A stretch of DNA of 13,152 nt from Baffinella frigidus (taxonomy: Eukaryota; Cryptophyceae; Cryptomonadales; Baffinellaceae). A program made the position numbers and the translations under genes. Positions 6,447 to 12,516 of the stretch are shown here, one piece after another; position 1 is the stretch's first letter, and each line of letters starts with the position of its first letter. Under the pieces are notes generated by a model. It made no database searches and was not told where the DNA came from. It worked only from the letters and a program-made list of their open reading frames with translations. The stretch is from assembly GCA_026770585.1 (NCBI GenBank), contig MU646527.1:231453-244604 (forward strand), read 5' to 3'.

Positions 6447-6587
6447 CAATAGGCAGGGCTGGACAAGACCAAGTAAGGGGGTCGCGTGAATCTACTAGCT
6501 CGTCGGCTCCCGCGGCTGTGCTCACCACGTCGTTTCGTTCCATCGGAGCAAGAAACGTGCGTGCTGCTGTATGACGTTCATTAAAGC

Positions 6588-6811
6588 TCCATAAGCTCCA
6601 TAATTTGTGGTACCGGGATCCCAAAGATTTGTGGTACCGGAATCCCAAAGAAGTTGCTCGACAGCCCGCGATAAAGGAGGAGAAAGCAATCGAACAGCAG
6701 GAGGAGGAGGAGAATCTCCTTGTCCAGTGGGTCTCTGGACTCAAGGTAAAATCTGGGACGCTCCCCAGAAGAAGAGAGCAGGCGCAAGCACCAGCCCCGA
6801 AGGGGGTTTGA
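6588..6811 (+). CDS. Candidate plus-strand exon, hypothetical
   Basis: This frame is open from a stop at about 6572 and has no ATG, so it could only be an internal or terminal exon (AG at about 6587 could be an acceptor). It reads LWYRDPKD and LWYRNPKE from a 24-bp tandem repeat, then a charged stretch (AIKEEKAIEQQEEEENLLVQ) likely to be helical, then a basic tail, and stops at 6811. CTCAAG/GTAAAA at 6745 is a possible donor. The opposite strand here also has long frames, so the strand is not certain. No domain recognised. Confidence 0.25.
6604..6653 (+). repeat. 24-bp tandem repeat, two copies
   Basis: The unit (ATTTGTGGTACCGGRATCCC then AAAG) occurs twice with a single central difference. 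Just upstream AAGCTCCAT is also repeated. The period is a multiple of three, so all frames are preserved. Confidence 0.85.
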
Positions 6812-7140
6812 CGGTCCTGTTCCAGGATGGTCAAGTCCCGTGTCGGCAGTCCTCTTCTCTCTGTCTTCGACCAATAAAGCTTTCTGCCACGCACCTCTCG
6901 CACACGCTGGCCTCTGTCTGGCCCAGTCCTCCCTGCTTCTACCCCGTCCCCGCCGGCTGCGAGCCCCCCCCTCCCCCCTCGAGGGTAACATGGGGCCAGC
7001 TGAAGGTCCTACAGGACCATAGGTCGCATTGTTTGGTACATACGATCTGCGCACATTGAATACATAGACTGCGCGCGGATGACCATCGTAGGGCCATAGC
7101 ATGTAGGGTCTTCTAAAGGGGGCTGCGCCTCGTTGTGAGC
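6812..7140. other. No gene supported
   Basis: Open frames on both strands run through this GC- and C-rich stretch without recognisable features. Near 7080-7130, words such as GTAGGGCCATAGC and GTAGGGTC echo the core of the hairpin elements, but no full element can be drawn. Confidence 0.35.
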
Positions 7141-7263
7141 GAGGTGACCCTGTTCAAGAACCCTCGCCCCTCTGCCCCCCTTCGAGCCGGCAGTAGGCCT
7201 ATCCCTAGAAACCTAGGGCGGGCCTATGTAGGGTTGAGGGTTCTTGTATTCGAGAATCCCCTG
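7141..7263. mobile_element. Diverged relative of the 117-bp element family
   Basis: The right end, read inverted, is CAGGGGATTCTCGAATACAA then GAACCCTC. This matches the pattern CAGGGG..CTCG..CAAGAA of the 117-bp family. The left end (GAGGTGACCCTGTTCAAGAACC) aligns with the left end of the copy at 8239. The middle has GCAGTAGGCCTATCCCTAG, the family core. The left boundary is uncertain by several bases. Confidence 0.5.
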
Positions 7264-7422
7264 CATATTGTTCTTGCGAGCGTGTCTGCTTACGTGAGGA
7301 AGGAGAGCTCGCTCTGAGTGAATACATGTGCAACTTGCAAAAACGTCTAACGATGGTTTGACTGGCGTCGCAGACAGACGCGCGGTGGCAATTTGATATC
7401 GCCCATTGTCAACCGGTGCAGT
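7264..7422. other. No feature recognised
   Basis: Unremarkable sequence between the diverged element and the direct repeat that flanks the telomere-repeat block. I see nothing in it. Confidence 0.4.
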
Positions 7423-7474
7423 TTGACCGCGGCGCTCGTAACTCTGTCTCCCTTCGCACACAACGTGTACACTG
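7423..7474 (+). repeat. 52-bp direct repeat, left flank of telomeric block
   Basis: It starts TTGACCGCGGCG and ends CAACGTGTACACTG. It matches 7783-7834, including the 27-bp block from CTCCCTTCGCACAC onward. Together they bracket the telomere-repeat block. Confidence 0.85.
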
Positions 7475-7782
7475 TACAAAACCCTTAACCCTGTACAAAA
7501 CCCGTACCCCTAGCACTGTACAAAACCCTGAACCCTAAACCCTTAACCCTACACCCTAAACCTTAAACCCTACACCCTAAAACGGTTTTGGGGTTAGGGT
7601 TTAAGGTTTAGGGTTTAGGGTTTAGGGTTTAGGGTTTAGGGTTTAGGGTTTAGGGTTTAGGGTTTAGGGTTTAGGATTTAGGGTTCAGGGTCTAGGGTCA
7701 AGGGTTTTGGGTGCAGGGTTTAGGGGTTTGGGGTTTAGGGTGTAGGGTGTAGGGTTTATGATGTGAGGTTTAGGGTGTAGGG
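7475..7782. repeat. Interstitial telomeric repeat, tail-to-tail
   Basis: From 7475 to 7582 the plus strand carries degenerate CCCTAAA-type units (and a TGTACAAAACCC variant). From 7586 to 7782 it carries TTTAGGG units. Nine perfect units lie at 7607-7669, and the rest is degenerate. The turning point is AAAACGGTTTT. Two fused chromosome ends would give the opposite order (TTTAGGG then CCCTAAA), so this is not a simple fusion scar. Confidence 0.9.
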
Positions 7783-7834
7783 TTGACTGCGGTGTCCGAA
7801 CTGCTGCCTCCCTTCGCACACAACGTGTACAGTG
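7783..7834 (+). repeat. 52-bp direct repeat, right flank of telomeric block
   Basis: It starts TTGACTGCGGTG and ends CAACGTGTACAGTG. It aligns without net length change to 7423-7474. The half nearer the start has several substitutions and the other half is almost identical. Confidence 0.85.
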
Positions 7835-8109
7835 CGTGCAACCTTGCGATCGCCAATAAGTAGACCGGGTTGACTTAGATAAGCTTCAATGGCTCCAAGG
7901 GCGCACGACCGCCCTCTAGGACCTGCTGCAATCTAGCCTCCGTGGGGGGGAATGCATGGTGGCCATTGTGGTAACAAGAAAGGTCAGTCTCTCGATGCAA
8001 CAGAGGAGCGCTGGTCCGCGGCGGCGGGCCTACACGTATCAGTCCTGCGGCGGGCCTATCAATCCCGCCACAGAGGCCATGTCTGAGCATAGTCGGATCC
8101 GACGAATTT
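7835..8109. other. No gene supported
   Basis: It contains GGCTCCAAGGGCGC (7891), also seen near 1469, and a duplicated GGCGGGCCTA phrase (8023 and 8049). No gene is recognised in either strand. Confidence 0.35.
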
Positions 8110-8111
8110 TA

Positions 8112-8228
8112 CAGGGGTACCTTGATTACAAGAAAACGCCTCCCCGTAGGACCCTACAGTAGGCCTATGCCTAGGGCCCTATGGTCGTCCTAGGGGGGTG
8201 ACGTTTTCTTGTAATCGAGGTACCCCTG
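8112..8228. mobile_element. 117-bp pogo/Tigger-like MITE, copy P1
   Basis: The terminal inverted repeat is CAGGGGTACCTYGATTACAA then GAAAACG, with one difference between the ends. It is flanked by TA on both sides (8110-8111, 8229-8230). The core is a second, imperfect palindrome (..GTAGGACCCTACAGTAGGCC.. facing ..GGGCCCTATGGTCGTCCTAG..). The whole element can fold into one long hairpin. CAG start, GTACCTCG and TA borders match what I recall of pogo/Tigger ends; this is inference. Confidence 0.85.
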
Positions 8229-8238
8229 TACTGCTGTG

Positions 8239-8355
8239 CAGGAGTCACCCGTGAACAAGAACACGCACCGCCGTAGGGTCCTGCAGTAAGTCTATCCCTA
8301 GGAGCAGAGGACCAATAAACGGGCGGTGCGTGTTCTTACTCGCAAGTAACCCCTG
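8239..8355. mobile_element. 117-bp MITE, copy P2, with diverged arms
   Basis: It lies ten bases after P1 and has the same length. The right end, inverted, reads CAGGGGTTACTTGCGAGTAA. The left end reads CAGGAGTCACCCGTGAACAA. Both continue into GAACACGCACCGCC, which pairs perfectly across the element. TG and TA lie outside the ends. The middle is CGTAGGGTCCTGCAGTAAGTC..CCCTAGGAGCAGAGG, a degenerate core. Confidence 0.75.
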
Positions 8356-8488
8356 TAACCCTGTACAGGCGAGTTTTATTGATACCCTCAGGCGTTATAT
8401 CCCTAGGAGCAGAGGGCTTAGGGGCCTATCAGGACCTGCATCGAGAGTAATAAAGAAGACGAACAAGTAAGAGCAGAGGACCACCCTA
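8356..8488. repeat. Fragments related to the P family
   Basis: ATCCCTAGGAGCAGAGG at 8401 repeats the core of P2 (8294), and AGAGCAGAGGACCA recurs at 8470. CCTGTACAGG (8358) is a small palindrome. No terminal repeats can be paired, so these look like element debris. Confidence 0.5.
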
Positions 8489-8605
8489 CAGGGGTACCTC
8501 GCTCATAAGAAACTGCCCCCCCCATAGGACCACCGTAGGGCCCTAGGCATAGGCCTACTGTAGGGTCCTAGGGCAAGGCAGTTTCTTATAAGCGAGGTAT
8601 CCCTG
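8489..8605. mobile_element. 117-bp MITE, copy P3, core inverted
   Basis: The left end is CAGGGGTACCTCGCTCATAA, continuing AGAAACTGCC. The right end is its inverted copy with three differences. Length is again 117 bp. TA precedes the left end and GA follows the right end. The core reads as the reverse complement of the core in P1 and P5 relative to the arms, which is possible because the core is nearly palindromic. Confidence 0.85.
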
Positions 8606-8870
8606 GAAGGCGTCCGGACCGGCGCGAGACATCCGTCCACCAAAGCGGGCACGCTCGAACGCTTTTTATTATTCACACACTCACACTTTTATAATCAGGG
8701 GGCGGCTAGGTTGACGCTGCGGCGGGCGCATCCTTCCGTGAAGGCCTTGCAGGACTAGGACCGAACTCTCAGCTTGCTACCGGCATTCCCGAGTCTGGCG
8801 GCGCTGGCTGATTCTCTGGTTCTCAGGGGGCGGCTAGGTCGACGCTGCGTTATTCCTAGGGTCCTTTTAT
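8606..8870. repeat. GC-rich repeat fragments, no gene
   Basis: TCAGGGGGCGGCTAGGTYGACG occurs at 8695 and 8823 (26 of 27 matching over the longer unit), and related GGCGGCTAAGTCGACGC phrases return at 9252 and 9322. GCGGGCACGCTCGAACG near 8645 resembles the GCGGGCCCGTCCTA unit below. I see no gene. Confidence 0.5.
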
Positions 8871-8896
8871 TACACCCCCGAAGCGGGCCCGTCCTA
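8871..8896 (+). repeat. 26-bp unit, site with insertion
   Basis: It starts TACACCCCCGAAGCGGGCCC and ends GTCCTA, directly before element P4. It matches 9089-9114 with two differences. A shorter version is at about 9119-9137. Confidence 0.8.
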
Positions 8897-9008
8897 CAGG
8901 GGTACCTCACTCATAAGAAACCGCAACCCCCTAGGACCCTACAGTAGGCCTATCCCGAGGGCCCTGTGGTGGTCCTAGGGGGTTGGTCGTTTCTCTTATG
9001 AGCGAGGT
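8897..9008. mobile_element. 117-bp-family MITE, copy P4, right end truncated
   Basis: The left end is CAGGGGTACCTCACTCATAA. The right arm ends ..CTTATGAGCGAGGT and lacks the last ACCCCTG. Repeat D copy 2 follows at once. The shared word GAGGT at the joint suggests recombination or deletion at microhomology. The core (CCTAGGACCCTACAGTAGGC..GTGGTGGTCCTAGG) is close to P5. Confidence 0.8.
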
Positions 9009-9082
9009 CCTTTAGGTCCTTTAGGTTTTAAATGCTCCCAACATATGCCAACGACACGCCCTTCCGTAGAAAGGACTGCAGA
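9005..9082 (-). repeat. Dispersed repeat D, copy 2, inverted
   Basis: Read on the minus strand it matches 497-580 and 9153-9239 from the CTTTCTACGGAAGGGCG block to AAAGGACCT. It has an extra 9-bp duplication (CCTTTAGGT twice at 9009-9026) and lacks the ATGCTTTCTC start. Confidence 0.8.
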
Positions 9083-9088
9083 CCCCTG

Positions 9089-9114
9089 TACACTCCCGAG
9101 GCGGGCCCGTCCTA
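9089..9114 (+). repeat. 26-bp unit, empty counterpart of the P4 site
   Basis: TACACTCCCGAGGCGGGCCC then GTCCTA, followed by GACACC rather than an element. It is the unoccupied relative of 8871-8896 and places the insertion at TA (9113-9114). Confidence 0.8.
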
Positions 9115-9152
9115 GACACCTGAGGCGGGCCCGTGCTGGCGGGTTCTCAAAC

Positions 9153-9239
9153 CAAAAATGCTTTCTCGGCGGATCCTTTCTACGGAAGGGCGCGTGTCGT
9201 CGGCATATGTTGGGAGCATTTCAAACCGTAAGGACCTCA
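9153..9239 (+). repeat. Dispersed repeat D, copy 3
   Basis: Direct-orientation partner of 497-580 with a CG insertion (GGGCGCGTGTCG). Its second half is also the start of the 70-bp tandem unit that follows. The frame from ATG 9158 is open for 199 codons across this and the following repeats, but the translation consists of repeat-derived segments. Confidence 0.75.
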
Positions 9240-9347
9240 GGGGTCTCAAACGGCGGCTAAGTCGACGCAGCGGCGGGTGTTGGAAGCGTTTGAAACCACA
9301 AGGACCAAAAGGGTCTCAGAAGGCGGCGAGGTCAACGCTACGGCGGG
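9208..9347 (+). repeat. Two 70-bp tandem units
   Basis: Each unit starts TGTTGGRAGC and ends CTACGGCGGG or CAGCGGCGGG, with AAACCRYAAGGACC and GGCGGCKARGTCRACGC between. The units are 9208-9277 and 9278-9347. GGCGGCTAGGTYGACGCTGCG fragments of the same unit occur at 8701 and 8830. Confidence 0.75.
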
Positions 9348-9388
9348 CGCGGCGCGCCATCTCGACGCTGTCCGAGACCGCCCCCAAG

Positions 9389-9908
9389 TGCAGCTGCGCC
9401 CGCTCCTGTGTACAGATGACGTCATCAGGATTGGGAGTGAACTTGTTGTTCGAGGTGCTCGAGGTGCTCGAGGGGCCCGTTTCAGGGTTCCGGCCCGCGC
9501 CCGTTCAGGGGCAGCCCCGGTGCAGCTGCGCGCGCTCCTGTGCAGGGGATTCAGGCATCAGGATTAGGGGTACGCCTCGAAAGGAAGCATGGCTTTCCTG
9601 CAGAACACGTTCCGGTGTCCGCCTTTGTTGGGAGCTCGAAGAACCTCAAGGACCCGCCCAGGTGCAGCCTGTGCTCCTGTGCAGGGGGTTTCATATGGAA
9701 ACAATTTTAATTTACAAACTGGATTCAATGAAATTTACTACACACAACGATCTTTAACAGTAGTATTGAAGCAAACGTGTAGTAATTTTGATTGGAATCC
9801 AGTTTGTAAATTAAAAGTGTTTCCATATGAGATTCAGGCATCTGGATTAGGGGTACGCCTCGGGCCCTTCTCAGGGTTCCGGCTCGCGCATTGTCATGGG
9901 CAGCTCCT
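9389..9908 (+). repeat. Three degenerate tandem copies, the last split by an element
   Basis: Copies start at 9389, 9520 and 9662 with GTGCAGCTGCGC-type sequence and GCTCCTGTG. They continue with ATCAGGATTRGGRGT, then ..CAGGGTTCCGGCYCGCGC.., then GGGCAGC. The second copy is short. The third is interrupted by the AT-rich element at 9691-9830. Frames through it are open in places but I recognise no protein. Confidence 0.7.
9691..9830. mobile_element. 140-bp AT-rich MITE with target duplication
   Basis: Arms of about 66 bp pair with few differences, starting TCATATGGAAACAATTTTAA at the left and complementary at the right. It is strikingly AT-rich inside GC-rich repeats. GGTT precedes it and GATT follows it, and the sister copy of the host repeat (9541-9560) reads GTGCAGGGGATTCAGGCATC without the element. 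This indicates a target duplication of 3-4 bp (GATT, one copy mutated). No coding capacity. Confidence 0.85.
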
Positions 9909-9913
9909 AGTCT

Positions 9914-9944
9914 AGAGAGAGAGCGAGCGAGAGAGAGAGAGAGA
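9914..9944 (+). repeat. GA microsatellite
   Basis: (GA)n with two GCGA interruptions. Confidence 0.9.
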
Positions 9945-9993
9945 TGTCACGGCTCGCCTCAGCCACGCAGGTCTCGCCCCACCGCTCCCCCTA

Positions 9994-10110
9994 CAGGGGT
10001 ACCTCGCTCATAAGAAACCGCCCCCCCTAGGACCCTACAGTAGGACCATGCCTAGGGTCCTATGGTGGTCCTAGGGGGGGCGGCGGTTTCTTATGAGCGA
10101 GGTACCCCTG
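9994..10110. mobile_element. 117-bp pogo/Tigger-like MITE, copy P5, best preserved
   Basis: The ends are perfect inverted copies of CAGGGGTACCTCGCTCATAA and continue through AGAAACCGCC, with TA on both sides (9992-9993, 10111-10112). The core is the near-palindrome CCTAGGACCCTACAGTAGGA..CCTAGGGTCCTATGGTGGTCC. The intact arms suggest that this is the youngest copy in the window. No open frame. Confidence 0.9.
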
Positions 10111-10150
10111 TAGGGCCGGGCCCCTCAGCTGTGAGGGTGAATGCAGGGAG

Positions 10151-10672
10151 GTGCTGGTCTTACACGGCCTTCATGGAAGGGCATACACGGTGGTCACGTT
10201 GGTTTCGATCTGTGCCAAACGCGCTTCTCTCTCTGAGAGACGGGGGTATCCAACCATTGTCATCAAAAGAGAGACGGGGTTAAAGCTGGACGTGGGTGCT
10301 CAGGAGGCTTGTCTAGGGCCAGGCCCCTCACCTCCCAGAGCCCAGAGTTCTAAGTGCAGGGACAGACGCTCCACCCGCCCCTACATGCACTAGTGGCTTT
10401 CGCGGCCACGCTCGGCTAGATTCTGCTCTGCAACACCCCAACTTTCGCGATTTTATGGGTGTCCAACTATTGTCATCAAAAGAGAGACGGGGCGGAACCT
10501 GGACGTGGGTGCTGAGAAGGCTTGCCATGAGCGCCGAGCGGTCTGCCGCCGCGTCCTTGCCGCCTCTGGGTTCAGGGTTCATGGTTCATGGTTCATGGTT
10601 CATGGTTCAGGGAGGTTTGAGGGTTTGAGAGCAACTCGGTTTGATGTTTGGATTTTATGGTTTATGGTTTAG
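10151..10672 (+). pseudogene. Open frame with an in-frame duplicated peptide, one internal stop
   Basis: One reading frame is open from ATG 10151 to TAG at 10391-10393 and again to TAG at 10670-10672. Both halves carry a related peptide 213 bp apart: YPTIVIKRETGLKLDVGAQE (from 10247) and CPTIVIKRETGRNLDVGAEK (from 10460). The second is followed by ACHERRAVCRRVLAASGF and then by telomere-like sequence. The frame of the duplicate is preserved and some changes are silent, others are not. It could be a decayed coding repeat. The family is not recognised. Confidence 0.3.
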
Positions 10673-11345
10673 GGTTTAGGAATCAGGGTTTGGGATTGGG
10701 GTTGAGGGTTTAGTTTTTGGGGATGAGGGTTTAGAGTTTGGGGTTTAGGGTTTAGGGTTTAGGGTTTGGGGTTTAGGGTTTAGGGTTTAGTGTTTAGGGT
10801 TTAGGGTTTAGGGTTTAGTGTTTAGTGTTTGTGGTTTAGGGTTTAGCTTCTAGGGTTTATGGTTCAGGGTTTCGGGCTTGGGGCTGAGAGGAGTTTAGGG
10901 TTTAGGGGTTATGGTTTGGGGTTTGGGGTTTGGGGTTTGGGGTGTAGGGTTTAGGGTTTAGGGTTTGAGGTTTAGGGTTGAGTGTTCAGTGTTTGAGGTT
11001 TAGGGTTTAGTATTTAGGGTTTAGGGTTTGGGGTTTGGGGTTCAGGACTTAGGGTTCAGGTTTTAGGGTTTAAGGTCTAGGGTTTAGGGTTTAGGGTTTT
11101 AGGGTTCAGGGTCTAGGGTTTCGGGTTTCGGGTTCAGTGTTCAGGGTTTAGGGATTAGGGATTAGGGATTAGGGTTTAGGGTTTAGGGTTTAGGGTTTAG
11201 GGTTTAGGGTCTGGGGTTTAGGGATTAGGGTTGAGGGTTTGTGGTTTGGGGTTTGGGGTTTGGGGTTCAGGGACTGGGGGTCAAGGTCTAGGGTGTAGTG
11301 TTTAGGGTTTGGGGTTTGGGGTGTGGGGTTTGGAGTTTAGGGTTC
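10573..11345 (+). repeat. Second interstitial telomeric block, G-rich strand
   Basis: About 770 bp of degenerate TTTAGGG heptamers, all in one orientation. It opens with (TTCATGG)n units (10577-10611), a same-length variant, then TTTATGG, then mostly TTTAGGG, TTTGGGG, TTCAGGG and GATTAGG variants. Short perfect runs occur near 10741 and 11170-11210. It ends where GGTTCGGTGGGCC begins. Confidence 0.9.
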
Positions 11346-11491
11346 GGTGGGCCGCACGACACAAAGTGATGCATATACATGGAGGGAGGGTAGATGGAAC
11401 CTGCGGAGAGGGTGGCGGTTGACCCTCTATTCTCAAGCCGACGTTCTGGGTTTGCGGTACAAACCCTTCAACTTTTTGAACCAGCAGATTC

Positions 11492-11754
11492 TTGGAAGGG
11501 GTTGTCAAAAGTCAATTTCCCCTCAAGACAGTGGTTTTCAAAAGTCAACAGACACATCCTGTGGTGCTTGAAAAAATCAACCCCCGCCTCCAATCTGGCG
11601 TGGTCCCTGTGCCTCAACGTTTCTTTCAAGAAACCGAACCTCGACGTCAAACACTTGCGCAAAACCTGCACCTGCGCGAGAAGTATTTCGAGAAACTTCT
11701 AGCTATAAGACTAACAAAGAAGAGGACAAGAAGGAAGGATGGGAGGAACCTGCG
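11492..11754 (+). CDS. Candidate plus-strand exon, hypothetical
   Basis: From ATG 11492 the frame gives about 87 residues. The second half is protein-like and basic (contains QETEPRRQTLAQNLHL and KYFEKLLAIRLTKKRTRRK). It runs to a strong donor-like GCG/GTAAGAGG at 11755; without splicing it stops at the TAA inside that donor. Another frame of the same strand ends KEEDKKEGWEEPA at the same donor and is also plausible, so the frame is undecided. No domain recognised. Confidence 0.25.
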
Positions 11755-11796
11755 GTAAGAGGAAGCACGGGGGGCGCCCATTATTACTCTCTGCAG

Positions 11797-11957
11797 GTCC
11801 CCCCTCTCTGCAGGTTCCCCCCACCCTCCCTCAAGATACAGAGAGAGACCCCGTTGTTGGAAACAATAATGGAGCGGCGCACATCATACGGCTCATGCAC
11901 GATTGGATCACTCAATTAAGGCTGAGTGATGAAGAAGAGGCGAAGAAGGGAGGGTGA
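11797..11957 (+). CDS. Candidate downstream exon, hypothetical
   Basis: A CTCTCTGCAG acceptor-like sequence occurs twice (ending at 11796 and 11813), and GTTCCCCCC follows the second. One frame then reads GNNNGAAHIIRLMHDWITQL and RLSDEEEAKKGG to a stop at 11955-11957, with good composition. Joined phase-correctly to the alternative frame upstream (..GWEEPA) it would make a C-terminal exon after a 59-bp intron. The duplicated acceptor could allow two splice forms differing by 17 bases. All inferred from sequence only. Confidence 0.3.
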
Positions 11958-11968
11958 AGGCAACCGGC

Positions 11969-12043
11969 GGTAAGAGGTGGCGCGGGGTAAGAGGTGGCGC
12001 GGGGGGCGTGTACCTGCGGTAAGAGGTGGCGCGGGGGGCGCCC
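11969..12043 (+). repeat. Repeated GGTAAGAGGTGGCGCGGGG unit
   Basis: Copies start at 11969, 11986 and 12018, and a diverged copy starts at 11754 (GGTAAGAGGAAGCACGGGG). The first two overlap by the terminal GG. Each begins with a perfect splice-donor-like GGTAAGAGG. The 12018 copy and the 11754 copy also share the following GGCGCCC. Confidence 0.8.
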
Positions 12044-12054
12044 CAGCCGCACCG

Positions 12055-12106
12055 GGTCAGGATCTGCGCCATTTCCAGCTCCCTGTTCTTGTCTTGCACC
12101 GCCTGC
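12055..12106 (-). repeat. Repeat N, copy 1
   Basis: Read on the minus strand it encodes AVQDKNRELEMAQILT in an open frame. It differs from copy 2 (12464-12516) at three positions over 52 bp. It ends exactly where the hairpin at 12106 begins. Confidence 0.8.
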
Positions 12107-12277
12107 CACGCAAGAGTGTAGGGCAGAGTGACCCACAGGAGAAATAGTAGAATTCTACTATTTCTTAAGTTCATAAGTGGACATTCTTCCCACAGAAAAA
12201 TCGAAAATTCGGAAAGTTGTTACACATTCCGTGTGAACTGGCTTGTTTTCCCAGGTCAGCCCTACACTCTTGCGTGG
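12106..12277. mobile_element. Possible foldback element with perfect internal palindrome
   Basis: The ends are inverted copies: CCACGCAAGAGTGTAGGGC at 12106-12124 and its complement at 12259-12277. Inside lies a perfect 24-bp palindrome at 12141-12164 (GAAATAGTAGAA and its complement). The interior is AT-rich compared with its surroundings. The left end sits at the edge of repeat N copy 1, consistent with insertion there, but the sequence to the right does not continue repeat N, so the target site cannot be confirmed. Confidence 0.6.
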
Positions 12278-12463
12278 TGTGGTATCGTAGATTTCGGGTT
12301 AGCGCGGATTTTTTTCGAGACCAGGTCGGGAGATCGGGGAACGAGAAAAACATGAACATGGTTCGTGTTGTGTCATCGTATGGGGGTCGCGATCTTGTCA
12401 TCACATCCACGCGTAAGATAGCATAGCACTTTGCGTGGACGTGAAAATCAATGCGATGCACGG
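12278..12463. other. No gene supported
   Basis: A small hairpin can form between TCCACGC (about 12408) and GCGTGGA (about 12434). The open frames here are short and overlap on both strands. Confidence 0.35.
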
Positions 12464-12516
12464 GGTCAGGATGTGCGCCATTTCCAGCGCCCTGTTCTTG
12501 GCTTGCACCGCCTGCG
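12464..12516 (-). repeat. Repeat N, copy 2
   Basis: Minus-strand peptide AVQAKNRALEMAHILT in an open frame. All three differences from copy 1 change the amino acid (D/A, E/A, Q/H). Confidence 0.8.

Noticed and set aside
5518-6574. Several plus-strand frames opposite the minus-strand candidate
   Set aside because: Their composition is poorer (Arg/Pro/Ser-rich, no consistent hydrophobic pattern) than the minus-strand frame over the same DNA.
7475-7782. Telomere-telomere chromosome fusion
   Set aside because: Fusion gives TTTAGGG followed by CCCTAAA on one strand; here the order is reversed.
8112-10110. CRISPR array
   Set aside because: The repeated units are palindromic 117-bp elements at irregular spacing, without regular short repeats and unique spacers, in eukaryote-like DNA.
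8112-10110. Family of microRNA precursors or structured non-coding RNA genes
   Set aside because: The hairpins would fold well, but conserved CAG ends and TA borders are explained by transposition. No promoter or terminator was seen. Kept only as a check in the findings.
7475-11345. A true chromosome end
   Set aside because: Both telomere-like blocks are degenerate and are followed by more than 1.5 kb of other sequence in this window.
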